Part shown: positions 16,862 through 26,278 of the stretch, one piece after another
How the letters are laid out: the number at the start of each line of letters is the position of its first letter
Position numbering within the stretch: the first letter of the stretch is position 1
Source: Treponema sp.
Lineage (GTDB): Bacteria > Spirochaetota > Spirochaetia > Treponematales > Breznakiellaceae
Assembly (NCBI GenBank): GCA_009777535.1
Contig: WRLP01000012.1
Location: forward strand, 1 to 64,000
Direction: 5' to 3'
DNA length: 64,000 bases
Program-made: the position numbers and the translations under genes
Notes under the pieces: generated by a model
Told to the model about the DNA's origin: nothing
Database searches by the model: none
The model's input: the letters and a program-made list of their open reading frames with translations, nothing else

Positions 16862-17845
16862 TTGATAGAAGTAAAGAATGTTTCAAAGAGTTACGGAAAA
16901 GTTGAAGCTGTTACCGATGTTTCCTTTTCACTCGGCAACGAACAGGTGCTGGGTTTTCTGGGGCCAAACGGTGCCGGCAAAACCACGGTTATGAAAATAC
17001 TGACAGGGTTTCATTTTCCGTCAAGCGGCAGAGTGCTTATAGACGGTATTTCCGTAGAAGACAATCCGGTGGAAGTGAAAAAAAGGATCGGCTATCTGCC
17101 GGAAAATGTTCCGCTTTACGGTGATCTTACCGTTGACGAATACCTGTCATTCGTGTCGGAAGCCCGGCTTGTCCCGAAGCAAAACCGGAAGGCAGCCATT
17201 GATTCAAGCCTGGAAGCCTGCGGTCTTGCCGATTACAGGGATCGAAAAATAGAAACCCTTTCCAAGGGCTACAGACAACGCGCCGGGCTTGCCCAGGCCA
17301 TCCTTCACGATCCGCCCATTCTAATTCTCGATGAGCCTACAACCGGCCTGGATCCGAACCAAATAATCGAAATACGCTCCTTAATAAAGGAACTTGGTAA
17401 AAGTAAAACCGTTATCCTTTCCACCCACATTTTACAAGAAGTTGAGGCAATCTGCTCTCAGGTGTTAATAATAAACGAGGGCCGTATTGCCGCTCAGGGG
17501 CGCCCGGAGGAAATCGCCGGAACCATGAAGGGAGGAATAACCTGGGAGCTTGTCCTTAAGGGAGCGGATAAAGAAACGGTTAAAGAAAAATTATCTGTCC
17601 TTAGAGCCGGCGCAAACATTAACTCATTGGAAAGCTTGGCCGACAGCCTTGTTCAATTGAGTCTGTTCATACCGGCGGATATGCATACGGATACGGAAGA
17701 AGGAGAGATGATATTTGACTGGGCGGTCAGGGAAGAACTTAAGATTTTGGGAATGAACAGAAAGAAACTCAGTATCGAGGATATTTTTGTTCAATTAACA
17801 GCGGATGAAAAAGACGGCGGCAGGCAGGCGGGAGAAGAGAAATGA
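16862..17845 (+). CDS. ABC transporter ATP-binding protein, GldA-like
   Basis: 327-residue ATPase of an ABC-2 type exporter. Walker A GPNGAGKTT at 34-42, Q-loop region YLPENVPLYGDLT, signature LSKGYRQR, Walker [13 protein letters not shown] and a switch His in STHILQEVE. A C-terminal domain of about 100 residues follows, typical of the GldA/NatA type. The start is TTG, eight bases after AGGAGG. It overlaps the permease gene by 4 bases; ABC-permease-GldG-DUF4340 form one operon. In Bacteroidota relatives serve gliding; in spirochaetes the substrate is unknown. Confidence 0.88.
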   Translation: MIEVKNVSKSYGKVEAVTDVSFSLGNEQVLGFLGPNGAGKTTVMKILTGFHFPSSGRVLIDGISVEDNPVEVKKRIGYLPENVPLYGDLTVDEYLSFVSEARLVPKQNRKAAIDSSLEACGLADYRDRKIETLSKGYRQRAGLAQAILHDPPILILDEPTTGLDPNQIIEIRSLIKELGKSKTVILSTHILQEVEAICSQVLIINEGRIAAQGRPEEIAGTMKGGITWELVLKGADKETVKEKLSVLRAGANINSLESLADSLVQLSLFIPADMHTDTEEGEMIFDWAVREELKILGMNRKKLSIEDIFVQLTADEKDGGRQAGEEK

Positions 17846-18576
17846 AAATATTTTTCCGGCGGGTTTTAGCGTTAACAAAAAAAGAGTTATATCAATACCT
17901 GTATGCTCCGGCTTTTTACGGTGCTGCGGTTTTCTTCCTTGTGTTTTGTTCTGTCTGGCTTTTTTACATCCAGCATTATTTCACCATGGACATAGCAACC
18001 CTGCGTCCTTATTTTGGCGCTTTTCCCCTTGTCTTTATCATCGTTATTCCGCTAATAACCATGAAAAGCTGGGCCGAAGAAAGAAAGACCGGCAGTGTGG
18101 AAATACTTCTTACCATGCCGTTCTCCGAATGGGAACTGGTATTGGGTAAATTTTTCTCGGGCCTTACCGTACTGGCCATGATGCTCATCCTCACCATACC
18201 CCTGCCTGTAACACTGCTTGCCCTGGGAGATTTTGACAGCGGCATGATCTTCTGCGAATATGCCGGAGCCCTTCTGCTGGGTTCTTCCACAATAGCGCTT
18301 GGACTGCTGCTTTCTTCGCTTTCCAAAAACCAGGCCGGAAGTTTTCTGGGCAGCGCGGTGGTTATTTTGGTAATAATGATGATAAACCAATTGCTGTTTT
18401 CAATAAACCTCCCCCAATGGCTTGCGCAGAGCATTAACTTTATATCTCTTTCTTTCCATTTTGAAAGTTTCTCCAAGGGCCTTATCGACAGCCGCGACTT
18501 TGCCTATTTTGCGATAAGCACCGCACTTTTTTTGTTCATAAATACACGGGTCATTATTTTCAGGAAATGGAGTTAG
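17842..18576 (+). CDS. ABC-2 permease, GldF-like
   Basis: 244-residue inner-membrane protein with about six membrane segments. MKSWAEERKTGSVEILLTMP after the second segment is the typical ABC-2/GldF intracellular motif. It overlaps the ATPase gene (ATGA) and ends 3 bases before the GldG-like gene. It would form the channel of the exporter. Confidence 0.85.
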   Translation: MKIFFRRVLALTKKELYQYLYAPAFYGAAVFFLVFCSVWLFYIQHYFTMDIATLRPYFGAFPLVFIIVIPLITMKSWAEERKTGSVEILLTMPFSEWELVLGKFFSGLTVLAMMLILTIPLPVTLLALGDFDSGMIFCEYAGALLLGSSTIALGLLLSSLSKNQAGSFLGSAVVILVIMMINQLLFSINLPQWLAQSINFISLSFHFESFSKGLIDSRDFAYFAISTALFLFINTRVIIFRKWS

Positions 18577-18579
18577 GCT

Positions 18580-20208
18580 ATGACAAAAAAACAAACTAAG
18601 GTAATAACCGCTTTATCCATCATCATATTCATACTGGCCCTGATGGTGTGTCAAAGACTCTGGTTTCGCATTGACCTGACAAGAAACAAGGCGTACACAA
18701 TTTCCAAAGTTTCGCGTAATCTTCACGCCGAGATACCCGACAACATCACAATCACCTACTGTATTTCCGACAAGCTAAAAAACCTGCACCCGGTACCAGG
18801 CGAGATTGAAGACATGCTTCGTGAGTATGCGGCGTTTTCCAAAGGAAAAATACGCGTAACGGTACGTGATCCCGTTAAGGCGGGCATCTCCCAGGATATT
18901 GAAGCTGTCGGTATTCAGCCCAGGCAGATACAGACGGTGGAACAGGATCAGGCAAGCCTTACGACAGTATACACAGGTCTTATTATCGAATACATGGAAT
19001 ACATGGAAATTATCCCATGGATAATTTCTACGGACACCCTGGAGTATGATTTAACTTCCCGCATCCGTTCCATGGTCAGGGAAACCGAACGCAGGATTGG
19101 AGTAATGGTCGGCGACAGTTTCAGAAACTGGAGGGAAGACTTTGGTTTTCTCGAGCAGGCGCTGAACAATGCAGGCTACAGAATCCGCCAAATTTATCCG
19201 GGCGATGAAATACCCGATTCCCTTCCGGCAATTTTTGTGTTGGGAGGTGTGGAAGACCTTGATGCTCGCTCTCTTTACAGGATCGACCGCTATATTCAGA
19301 TGGGCGGTAAGGCCCTTTTTGCGGTCAAGGGCGTCTACGTCGATACAATAAGCGGATCAATAGAGGCAAGACATCAGAATAACCTGGGGCTTCTGGACAT
19401 GATAGCCTCTTACGGTGTTATTGTCCGGCCGGAGCTTACTCTTGACCGCAATGCTCTTACTCTTCAATACCAAACCAGGATGCCCTCCGGAGCAGTTCAG
19501 TTCAGGATTGTCCGCTATCCTCTGTGGATTGGGGTCATGGGAGAAAACGGTAATAGTGAACACCCTGTAAGCGCGAATTTTGCCGGCGTCGACCTTTTCT
19601 GGGCAAGTCCATTGGAATTACATCCGCCTACCCAGGTAGAAGCCATTCCCCTGTTTACTTCCACCGCAGAAGCCTGGGCAATGAGGGAAACTTTTAATAC
19701 TAACCCCGACACCAGTTATCTTTTTGAGCAGGAAGCGGAGGCGACGAGGGGAATCAAAATCCTTGGAGCTTCTTTAAACGGAGTATTTCCAAGTTTTTTC
19801 AGGGGAGCCCCCAAACCGGAGTCTGAAAACCAGGACGAAGAACTTCCGGATATGCCCCCGGAAGCGGGCCCTTCGCGCATCATTGTGATAGGCGATACGG
19901 ATTTTGCAACAAATATAATAAATGTCAGCGGAGCAAGTTATAACCTTGACTTTCTTCTGCAGGCAGCCGACTGGCTTGGCAACGATGACGACATTATCGG
20001 AATACGCAGCCGGCAGCACCAGGGAGGCCGGTTAGACAGGATTATCGACCCTGCCAAACGCGCCTCTGCAATGAGGTTTTCACAAATCGTAAATGTGGCG
20101 GTTGTTCCGCTTTTGGTTATCGTTGCCGGACTCTTTTTCTCGCGACGGCGTCCTCGTTCAAAATCAGCCTCTTCCCAGGCAGTAAAGGAACACTCCGATG
20201 GCATATAG
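18580..20208 (+). CDS. GldG-family ABC auxiliary protein
   Basis: 542-residue protein anchored by an N-terminal membrane segment (about 8-26) and a C-terminal one (about 505-522), with a large periplasmic region between. FRIDLTRNKAYTISKVSRNL after the first segment and the ITYCISDKL region are typical of GldG/IFT52-like proteins. A DUF4350-like carbohydrate-binding fold is likely in the middle (VFVLGG-type strand, FAVKGVYVD). It overlaps the next gene by 11 bases. Confidence 0.8.
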   Translation: MTKKQTKVITALSIIIFILALMVCQRLWFRIDLTRNKAYTISKVSRNLHAEIPDNITITYCISDKLKNLHPVPGEIEDMLREYAAFSKGKIRVTVRDPVKAGISQDIEAVGIQPRQIQTVEQDQASLTTVYTGLIIEYMEYMEIIPWIISTDTLEYDLTSRIRSMVRETERRIGVMVGDSFRNWREDFGFLEQALNNAGYRIRQIYPGDEIPDSLPAIFVLGGVEDLDARSLYRIDRYIQMGGKALFAVKGVYVDTISGSIEARHQNNLGLLDMIASYGVIVRPELTLDRNALTLQYQTRMPSGAVQFRIVRYPLWIGVMGENGNSEHPVSANFAGVDLFWASPLELHPPTQVEAIPLFTSTAEAWAMRETFNTNPDTSYLFEQEAEATRGIKILGASLNGVFPSFFRGAPKPESENQDEELPDMPPEAGPSRIIVIGDTDFATNIINVSGASYNLDFLLQAADWLGNDDDIIGIRSRQHQGGRLDRIIDPAKRASAMRFSQIVNVAVVPLLVIVAGLFFSRRRPRSKSASSQAVKEHSDGI

Positions 20209-21172
20209 AAAAAAACTGATAATACTTATATCAATAATCGCTTCCCTCTCGCTGATCTATGCATTAACTCATATCTTTGATCCGGAAAAATCCGGGTCAA
20301 GAGCCGCTGCCTATTCATGGCTTGATGCGGGGCAAAGCTCAAGGATTAGCGGGATCGTTATCGATGACAATGTCGGTGACAAAATAGAACTGACCAAAAG
20401 GGAAAATCTCTGGTATGTTTCGCATAACAATACTGATTATCCTGCCAGAAAAATACGGGTAGAAGATTTAATTGACATTCTTGTAAGGCGCGCTCCCTAT
20501 CCCCTGCACTCGACAGGCGCAGCGTCTCATGAAAGGCTTGGACTCTCTGAATCGAACGCTCCCAGGATAACTGTATATGGAGAAGCTCTGGTTCGCGGTC
20601 AGCCGCAGACGCTCCTGCTTGATCTGCTTGTTGGGAATGAAAACAATACCGGACAAAGGGTATACCTGCGGAAATCCGGGCAGAACGAAGTTCGTTCGGG
20701 TGACAATTATTTTATGCCCTATATTCCGGCCACCCTGCGTTACTGGCAGAATTTTAGGCTGTTCCCCGAGAGTGAAGCAGGCCTTGATGCGGGTTCGGTT
20801 CAGCGCCTTTCTGTTACCAGAGCACCGGATTCGGAAACACAGGTTTTCAGCCGCTGGAACAGGGAGTGGGTAATTTCCGGCATGAATGTAGTAAATCCTG
20901 ACATGAGTAAAGTAGATTCTTATGTCTTATCAATTCTTAATACCGAGGGCGAAGATTTTGAATATTCGATTAGCAGCGATGATCCTGTTTTTAATTACAG
21001 CCGCATTGTACTGGAATTATCAGACGGCAGCGTAAAAACAATACGTTTGTCTGAGCCCGATGAATCCGAGGCATTACTGGCAACCGTATCCGGCTCGAAC
21101 CTTGTTTACAGGCTGACCCGCTGGACATCGCAGGGTATTTTTAGATCTGCTGTTGGTTTTGAGCAGCTATAA
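20198..21172 (+). CDS. DUF4340 protein
   Basis: 324-residue protein with one N-terminal membrane segment (about 7-24) and a repeated beta-rich periplasmic domain (WYVSHNNTDYPARKIRVEDL). DUF4340 proteins follow GldG-like genes in many genomes, and this one closes that operon. Function unknown. It ends in a 32-base tail-to-tail overlap with the degenerate GGDEF gene. Confidence 0.8.
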   Translation: MAYRKKLIILISIIASLSLIYALTHIFDPEKSGSRAAAYSWLDAGQSSRISGIVIDDNVGDKIELTKRENLWYVSHNNTDYPARKIRVEDLIDILVRRAPYPLHSTGAASHERLGLSESNAPRITVYGEALVRGQPQTLLLDLLVGNENNTGQRVYLRKSGQNEVRSGDNYFMPYIPATLRYWQNFRLFPESEAGLDAGSVQRLSVTRAPDSETQVFSRWNREWVISGMNVVNPDMSKVDSYVLSILNTEGEDFEYSISSDDPVFNYSRIVLELSDGSVKTIRLSEPDESEALLATVSGSNLVYRLTRWTSQGIFRSAVGFEQL

Positions 21173-22325
21173 ATTTTCTGTACTTGTCGGGATCGCTCTT
21201 AAAGGCCAATATCGGTGAAACAGGATCGGCTTTTGCACGGTTTAATGCCTCGTTAGCCTCAAACAGAATCCGTTCGGCGTTAACAAGCCTTCCTGAACGG
21301 GAAGTAAGCCCGATGCAAAAGTTGGTATTTACAACAAGAGCGTCAGAATAACTGCCCATAATACGAGTATGGAAATCCTCTGCCTTGCCAAGTCCTGTCC
21401 AAATATCTATACCTGGGCAGATAACGGATATTCCCCGTTCTCCCCTTTCGAAGAGCAGATCTTTTGAGCCGAAGAAATCGACAGCTTCCCTCGAAACGGC
21501 CCTGAACAGGCTGTCATCATAAGTATCCCATAATTCCATTACCACCATTGCCAGATCCTGTTCCGAAGAGGCGCAGCGGTGCAGTTCCGATTCGAGCCGT
21601 TCTGTTATATATTCTTCCCAGCCAATATTACTGCGCGGGGAGTAAAGGCCTTTTGGGGCGGCATTCTCTTCTTCTTTAGGCAAATCCTCATCGACAACCA
21701 GAGGCTTTAATGGTGTTTCCGTAAAAGCCGGACCGGCGGCAGGCCGGTATTGGCCCATTTGTTTTCCGCCCGATTTCCCCAGCAGCGACTCCACAAGCAA
21801 TGTAAAGAAGGCCAGCAAAAAACCCGCCAAAACAACCAATAGGGTTTCTTTTAATATTCCGCCAAGCAATGAAAAATCTGCAGCCACGGCAACAGCCTGA
21901 ATATTTACATTTCGCAGTCCCTGAATTCTAAGCGGTGTATAAAGGCTTTGACTGGAAAGATCGAATCTGTTTTTGAATCTGGGAGAATTGTTGACCCAGT
22001 TTATCGCACGATCTTTCTGCCGTTCAAAAGCATACTCGCCGTCCGGCCCGGATATGATCAGCGCTTCAAGCGTCCTGCTCGACACCAGGGCGTCGTTTAC
22101 GGTTTCGATGAAAGGATCGTCCATAAAGCCCAGCACTCCCGCAGATGATGCGAGATCGGCTATTCCGATAAATTCCCGCTCGGCATCGGCCCTGTGCTGA
22201 TCGATGCTCAAATAGATCCGTATTGCCGCGGAAACAAGAGCTACGAGATACACAATAATGCAAATCGATGCGATAATTGATCCGGCAAGAGATGCCTTTC
22301 TTTGTCTGCTTTTCTTCATTTCCAT
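21141..22325 (-). CDS. Membrane protein with a degenerate GGDEF-like domain
   Basis: 394-residue protein: membrane segment at about 14-36, a periplasmic sensor-like region to about 170, a second segment at about 175-198, a Pro/acidic linker, then a cytoplasmic domain of about 150 residues. The order and spacing of that domain (a helix with ELHRCASSEQDLAMVVMEL, then RGERGISVICPG) look like a GGDEF domain whose signature loop has been lost, so cyclase activity is unlikely. Start taken at MEMKKSRQ (22325). A longer frame from 22430 would overlap the divergent memo gene and lacks an SD. It converges on the Gld-like operon. Confidence 0.6.
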   Translation of the reverse strand: MEMKKSRQRKASLAGSIIASICIIVYLVALVSAAIRIYLSIDQHRADAEREFIGIADLASSAGVLGFMDDPFIETVNDALVSSRTLEALIISGPDGEYAFERQKDRAINWVNNSPRFKNRFDLSSQSLYTPLRIQGLRNVNIQAVAVAADFSLLGGILKETLLVVLAGFLLAFFTLLVESLLGKSGGKQMGQYRPAAGPAFTETPLKPLVVDEDLPKEEENAAPKGLYSPRSNIGWEEYITERLESELHRCASSEQDLAMVVMELWDTYDDSLFRAVSREAVDFFGSKDLLFERGERGISVICPGIDIWTGLGKAEDFHTRIMGSYSDALVVNTNFCIGLTSRSGRLVNAERILFEANEALNRAKADPVSPILAFKSDPDKYRKFIAAQNQQQI

Positions 22326-22402
22326 ATTGATATAGCCAGTTTTAGAATATTTCACTACGATTATTATCGGCTGGTAATAATGCCCACAAAAGGAGAATAA
22401 AC

Positions 22403-23242
22403 ATGAAAATAAGAGAATACTTGCTTCCAATGGGCTGGTATCCCAGGGATTCCGCTGAAATAAGCCGGTTTCTGTCGGATTTTACCGGTGCAACGGCCAA
22501 TACAAATGCCGCAATCGCCCCCCATGCCGGCTGGTTTTATTCAGGACGTACCGCCGCCCTTGCATGTTCCGGCCTTAACCGGCAGGCCCAGACCGTTGTC
22601 GTAATCGGCGGACATTTGCCGGGCGGTTCCCCGCCGCTTTTTGCAATGGAAGATGCTGTGCGTACGCCGCAGGGCATATTAACCATAGACACAGAAATGC
22701 GCTCAATATTGGTCGAAAAACTTGGCGGCAGAGAAGATCAATATCAGGACAATACAGTCGAAGTGCTTTTACCAATGGTGCGTTTTTTCCTGCCGGAGAC
22801 AACGCTCCTTTGGGTTCGCCTTCCCGCAGATTCCTCGTCTTTCGAGGCGGGAAAAACCATTGCCCAAACAGCGGAAAAATTAAACCGTAAAATTAATGTC
22901 CTTGCGTCAACAGACCTGACCCACTATGGCCGCAACTACGGTTTTTCCCCTCATGGCGCCGGCAGAGCAGCCCTTAAATGGGTAAAAGAGGTCAATGATT
23001 TTAATTTTATCCGCGCCGTTGAAGACGGAAACTGTGAACAGGTTTTGGTGCACGCTGAACGTGACAAGGCAAGCTGCTCTGCCGGCGCAGTCCTTGGCGC
23101 CATGGGTTTCGCCAAGGCTGCCGGTCTCGGCCCCGCGCAATTACTCGAATATACTACCAGTGCCGATATTGCCCTCGCGGACAGCGGGGAAACACCCGAT
23201 TCATTTGTAGGCTACGCGGCGCTGGCGTTTGGGAAGGGATAA
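22403..23242 (+). CDS. amrB: MEMO1/AmmeMemoRadiSam system protein B
   Basis: 279-residue protein of the Memo family, structurally related to extradiol dioxygenases. APHAGWFYSGRTAA (about 38-51), VVVIGGHLPGG, DNTVEVLLPMV and STDLTHYG are family motifs carrying conserved His residues. AAAAGGAG lies before the ATG. The usual AMMECR1 and radical SAM partners are not adjacent. Divergent from the GGDEF-like gene, sharing a 77-base spacer. Confidence 0.85.
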   Translation: MKIREYLLPMGWYPRDSAEISRFLSDFTGATANTNAAIAPHAGWFYSGRTAALACSGLNRQAQTVVVIGGHLPGGSPPLFAMEDAVRTPQGILTIDTEMRSILVEKLGGREDQYQDNTVEVLLPMVRFFLPETTLLWVRLPADSSSFEAGKTIAQTAEKLNRKINVLASTDLTHYGRNYGFSPHGAGRAALKWVKEVNDFNFIRAVEDGNCEQVLVHAERDKASCSAGAVLGAMGFAKAAGLGPAQLLEYTTSADIALADSGETPDSFVGYAALAFGKG

Positions 23243-23303
23243 CATAAACGGTACCTGGATTAAATAACTGACCCCGGCCTTCGGCGGCGGCTGGGAACTA
23301 CTT

Positions 23304-24599
23304 TTATTCTATTGCCTTGTCTATTTTATATTCCTCTTCTTTTTTTATGGTGGCTGCGTATATGCTGTTTAACAGTCCCATGAAGGCTGACAGCGAAAAC
23401 AAAACCTCGATACCGGTAACTTTCCAAATCCATCCGCCAAGCAAGGCTACAAAGATGCTGATAACATGATTCACCGAAATGCCCGTAGACAATGTCGCGG
23501 TAATCTCCTCCTGATTGGAAGCTATACGCTGGACATATACATTGCTGGCCATGCTCGCTATGGATATAATCGAATCCAGAATAAAATTACAGCAGATAAC
23601 GGCAAAGGCGATGCGCACGGAAAAGAGTCTGTGTGAAAAGCCGTAAAGCAGGCATACAACAATAAGGATGAGGGTATCGGCAACCATAACCACCTTGTAC
23701 CCAAGCCTGTCAATGATCCTTCCCATAAGGGGGCTGAACAACATTCCAAAAACAGCGCATATTGCATAAAGCAGCGAAATTATCGATGGAGACGCACCGT
23801 AGTGCAGAATAAGCACATAGGGCGCAAATGTAAGGAAAATCTGTTTTCTTGCACCGTAGAAAACCTCCAGCATATAAAACTTGTAGAATTTTTTCGCAAA
23901 ATAAAAACGACGCCTTTGTGATTTAAGCGTGGTTTCCCTTAAAGCAAGCGCGGTCATTGTTGTTGCGATCATCAGCGCAAGGGACATTCCGAAGATAATC
24001 CTGTAACCCAGGACATCTTTTCTGTCAAAACCAATCCTGGAAAGAACGAAAAATATCCCTGTTACCAGAATAAAGCCGGCAATTTGACCAAGCTGGTTTA
24101 TTGAATTAGTAATCCCCAGAGATACTCCTGTTTTTTCATGCCTGGCCAAATCCATGGAAATTGTCGCCTTAACCGGCATGACGATGTGTTCCCCGGCGCT
24201 GAACAGGACAACAAACAGGACTACAAATATTTTTGTCATAAAGAAAGGGCTTGTACTGGTAAGCAGAAGCCCGGCCAGGCCGCCAGTCATTATGGCGATA
24301 CCAATTTTGAAAATTCTGCTGTCGGTAAAACGGTACATCAAAGCCAGAATGAATATTAACAGAAACCCCGGTATTTCCCGGAAAAATTCGACTATTCCGC
24401 GTTCAAACGGCGTTATGTGAATAATTTCGGCAAGGTAATTATCCTGAATGCCGCGGTAAAGGCCAAATGCCATGCCCGAAAGGATAAGGACGCTCAAAAA
24501 ACGCCCGACTTTTGCATCAGGCCGGTAAATATCAAAGAACACGGCCAAAAGCCGGCTCTTTCCTCCGGCTCTTTTACAATTACGGTGAAAAACTTTCAT
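23304..24599 (-). CDS. Major facilitator superfamily transporter
   Basis: 431-residue membrane protein with about 11-12 hydrophobic segments and the MFS-type loops GRIIDRLGYKVVMVADT and MYRFTDSRIFKIG. Substrate not predictable. The first ATG (24599) lies inside the 3' end of the upstream DUF115 gene and has no SD; an internal TTG at 24548 has GGAGGAAAG upstream and is an alternative. It ends the four-gene minus cluster (acidic protein, two DUF115, MFS). Confidence 0.8.
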   Translation of the reverse strand: MKVFHRNCKRAGGKSRLLAVFFDIYRPDAKVGRFLSVLILSGMAFGLYRGIQDNYLAEIIHITPFERGIVEFFREIPGFLLIFILALMYRFTDSRIFKIGIAIMTGGLAGLLLTSTSPFFMTKIFVVLFVVLFSAGEHIVMPVKATISMDLARHEKTGVSLGITNSINQLGQIAGFILVTGIFFVLSRIGFDRKDVLGYRIIFGMSLALMIATTMTALALRETTLKSQRRRFYFAKKFYKFYMLEVFYGARKQIFLTFAPYVLILHYGASPSIISLLYAICAVFGMLFSPLMGRIIDRLGYKVVMVADTLILIVVCLLYGFSHRLFSVRIAFAVICCNFILDSIISIASMASNVYVQRIASNQEEITATLSTGISVNHVISIFVALLGGWIWKVTGIEVLFSLSAFMGLLNSIYAATIKKEEEYKIDKAIE

Positions 24600-26277
24600 T
24601 TGTTAGCACACTCTCTATTTTTTCTATACACAGATATTTTATTTTTTCTATTAACAGGCCGCTGTTGCCGCCCTGCCTGTGATTAAGAGCCGCAGCGAGC
24701 GGCAGCAGGGTGGTAAAAACCTGCCGGTCAGCTTCTTTCAGACTCCGGTAATAATTGTCAAGGTTATTGTGGGCAAAAGAAGGCAGGGCGGCAATGGCAT
24801 TTCTGTACTGCCTCAGGAATTCTGTGCTGCTTTGTCCGGCTGTGCCTGCGCTGAATTGATCAATTATATTCATTCCCGCATTGAGTTGTTTGCCCTTCCT
24901 TAAATTCAGGGGAGCGCCAATGCCTTCGGCGGCAATAACTTCTGCTGCCATACTTTCTGCCTTTGCCTCCAGAGCTTTTCGGTAAAAACGCAGGGACTCG
25001 GTTTCATAATAATTAGCCGCTCCTTCGCGGGGCAGGAAAGGGGCACGATACAAAAGGGAGGAAAGGTGAGCTTCCAATGGAACAAGGCGATTCTGTTTTT
25101 TCATAAAAAAGGGATAAATGTAAGCGCCCCTGGCGTATGTCCTGCCCCGCGGATAGGAAAAATCACAGCCGAAAAGCGTTATGCGCCTGGCACCAAGAAT
25201 TTCCGCCAGAGACAGGCATGCATGGGTTACATTGCCGCCGGAAGTATCCAGAGCAGGAAGGGGCTGCCAGTACCTCGAAATATAATGCGCCAGTGGATGA
25301 GCGCAGGAGAAGAAAAAAGGCGAGGCGGAAAGCCTGCTTGCCATCGGCGGGCTTGCGACGTCCAGTAACAGCGGAATGTTACCCAGAAGAGAGCCGATAA
25401 AATGATAGTAGCTGATATGCTGGCAGTCTATTGAAACAACGGCATCCGGCTCAATACCGCCTCCTCGTAGCGCAGGAAATGCAGTATCCGAACTGATTAT
25501 AAAAACCCGCCTGGCTTTCATTTTCGCAAGCAATGGTATCTGGGTATCCAATGACGGACCGGCACCGCAGACAGCGGCTTCCTGAATCGGAGGAAAGTTA
25601 TACGCTGTTGCTTTTATGTTTTTTATATTGCGGATAATATTGGAAAACCAGCGCAGACCAAAATGTGCCTGCACAGAATAATCGCCCCTCACCTTTTCGA
25701 CAGCGTTTTTTATGGCTGCGGCGGCCAGGTCGAATTTGGCATGATCCTGTTCCGTCCTTGCTCTGAGGGGCACGACTCTTATACCGCCGCAAAGGACCGG
25801 CCGGTACTCCCCAAGGATAAAACTTTTTAATTCATTTAAATCAGGATCGATCCAAAGGCTGAATCTTGGATCGGCTAAAATTTTACTGTAGTCTTTCGCG
25901 GAAAAAAGCTCTACGATACTGCAAAGGTCGAAATCGATTACTGCGACATGTGTTGTTTCCAATCGATCGAATGCAGCTTCGATTGCATAGCCGCCGCCAA
26001 GGCCCAAAAACACCAAAAAGCCGCTGCCTGAGTCCTCGCTGCCGGCGGCAGAAGCGGCAATTAGCCTCTCCCCTTCCCTTTTAGGGTCGATCATTGAATG
26101 CAGCGCTCTTGTATTACCGAAGCCGTCTGCCAGGGCGGGAACAATTTCGCCAGTACGTGACAGCGAAAAAATGTAACGCCTGTCACTGCATTGCGCCCCT
26201 TCAAGCCGTGCGGAAAGCCCCGGATTTCTGACCGAGAGCGCAAGAAGGTTTTTTTTGAAACTATTGTTTCTGTTCAC
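24580..26277 (-). CDS. DUF115/MptE-like protein (first paralog)
   Basis: 565-residue protein with the DUF115 (6-hydroxymethylpterin diphosphokinase MptE-like) fold: AAVCGAGPSLDTQIPLL and IISSDTAFPALRGGGIEPDA in the Rossmann-like core, then TLFGCDFSYP. In flagellated bacteria DUF115 proteins are often the motility-associated glycosyltransferases that modify flagellins; that role is inferred. The start is GTG, with GGGGAG overlapping the previous stop. One base separates it from the second paralog. Confidence 0.78.
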   Translation of the reverse strand: MNRNNSFKKNLLALSVRNPGLSARLEGAQCSDRRYIFSLSRTGEIVPALADGFGNTRALHSMIDPKREGERLIAASAAGSEDSGSGFLVFLGLGGGYAIEAAFDRLETTHVAVIDFDLCSIVELFSAKDYSKILADPRFSLWIDPDLNELKSFILGEYRPVLCGGIRVVPLRARTEQDHAKFDLAAAAIKNAVEKVRGDYSVQAHFGLRWFSNIIRNIKNIKATAYNFPPIQEAAVCGAGPSLDTQIPLLAKMKARRVFIISSDTAFPALRGGGIEPDAVVSIDCQHISYYHFIGSLLGNIPLLLDVASPPMASRLSASPFFFSCAHPLAHYISRYWQPLPALDTSGGNVTHACLSLAEILGARRITLFGCDFSYPRGRTYARGAYIYPFFMKKQNRLVPLEAHLSSLLYRAPFLPREGAANYYETESLRFYRKALEAKAESMAAEVIAAEGIGAPLNLRKGKQLNAGMNIIDQFSAGTAGQSSTEFLRQYRNAIAALPSFAHNNLDNYYRSLKEADRQVFTTLLPLAAALNHRQGGNSGLLIEKIKYLCIEKIESVLTNESFSP

Positions 26278-26278
26278 C

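Noticed and set aside
22326-22430. Longer start (22430) for the GGDEF-like protein
   Set aside because: It would overlap the divergent memo gene start and adds an unlikely Cys-rich leader without SD.
23269-23295. CCCGGCC/GGCTGGG hairpin between memo and MFS genes
   Set aside because: Short stem with a G-U pair and no T tract on either strand; too weak to call a terminator.
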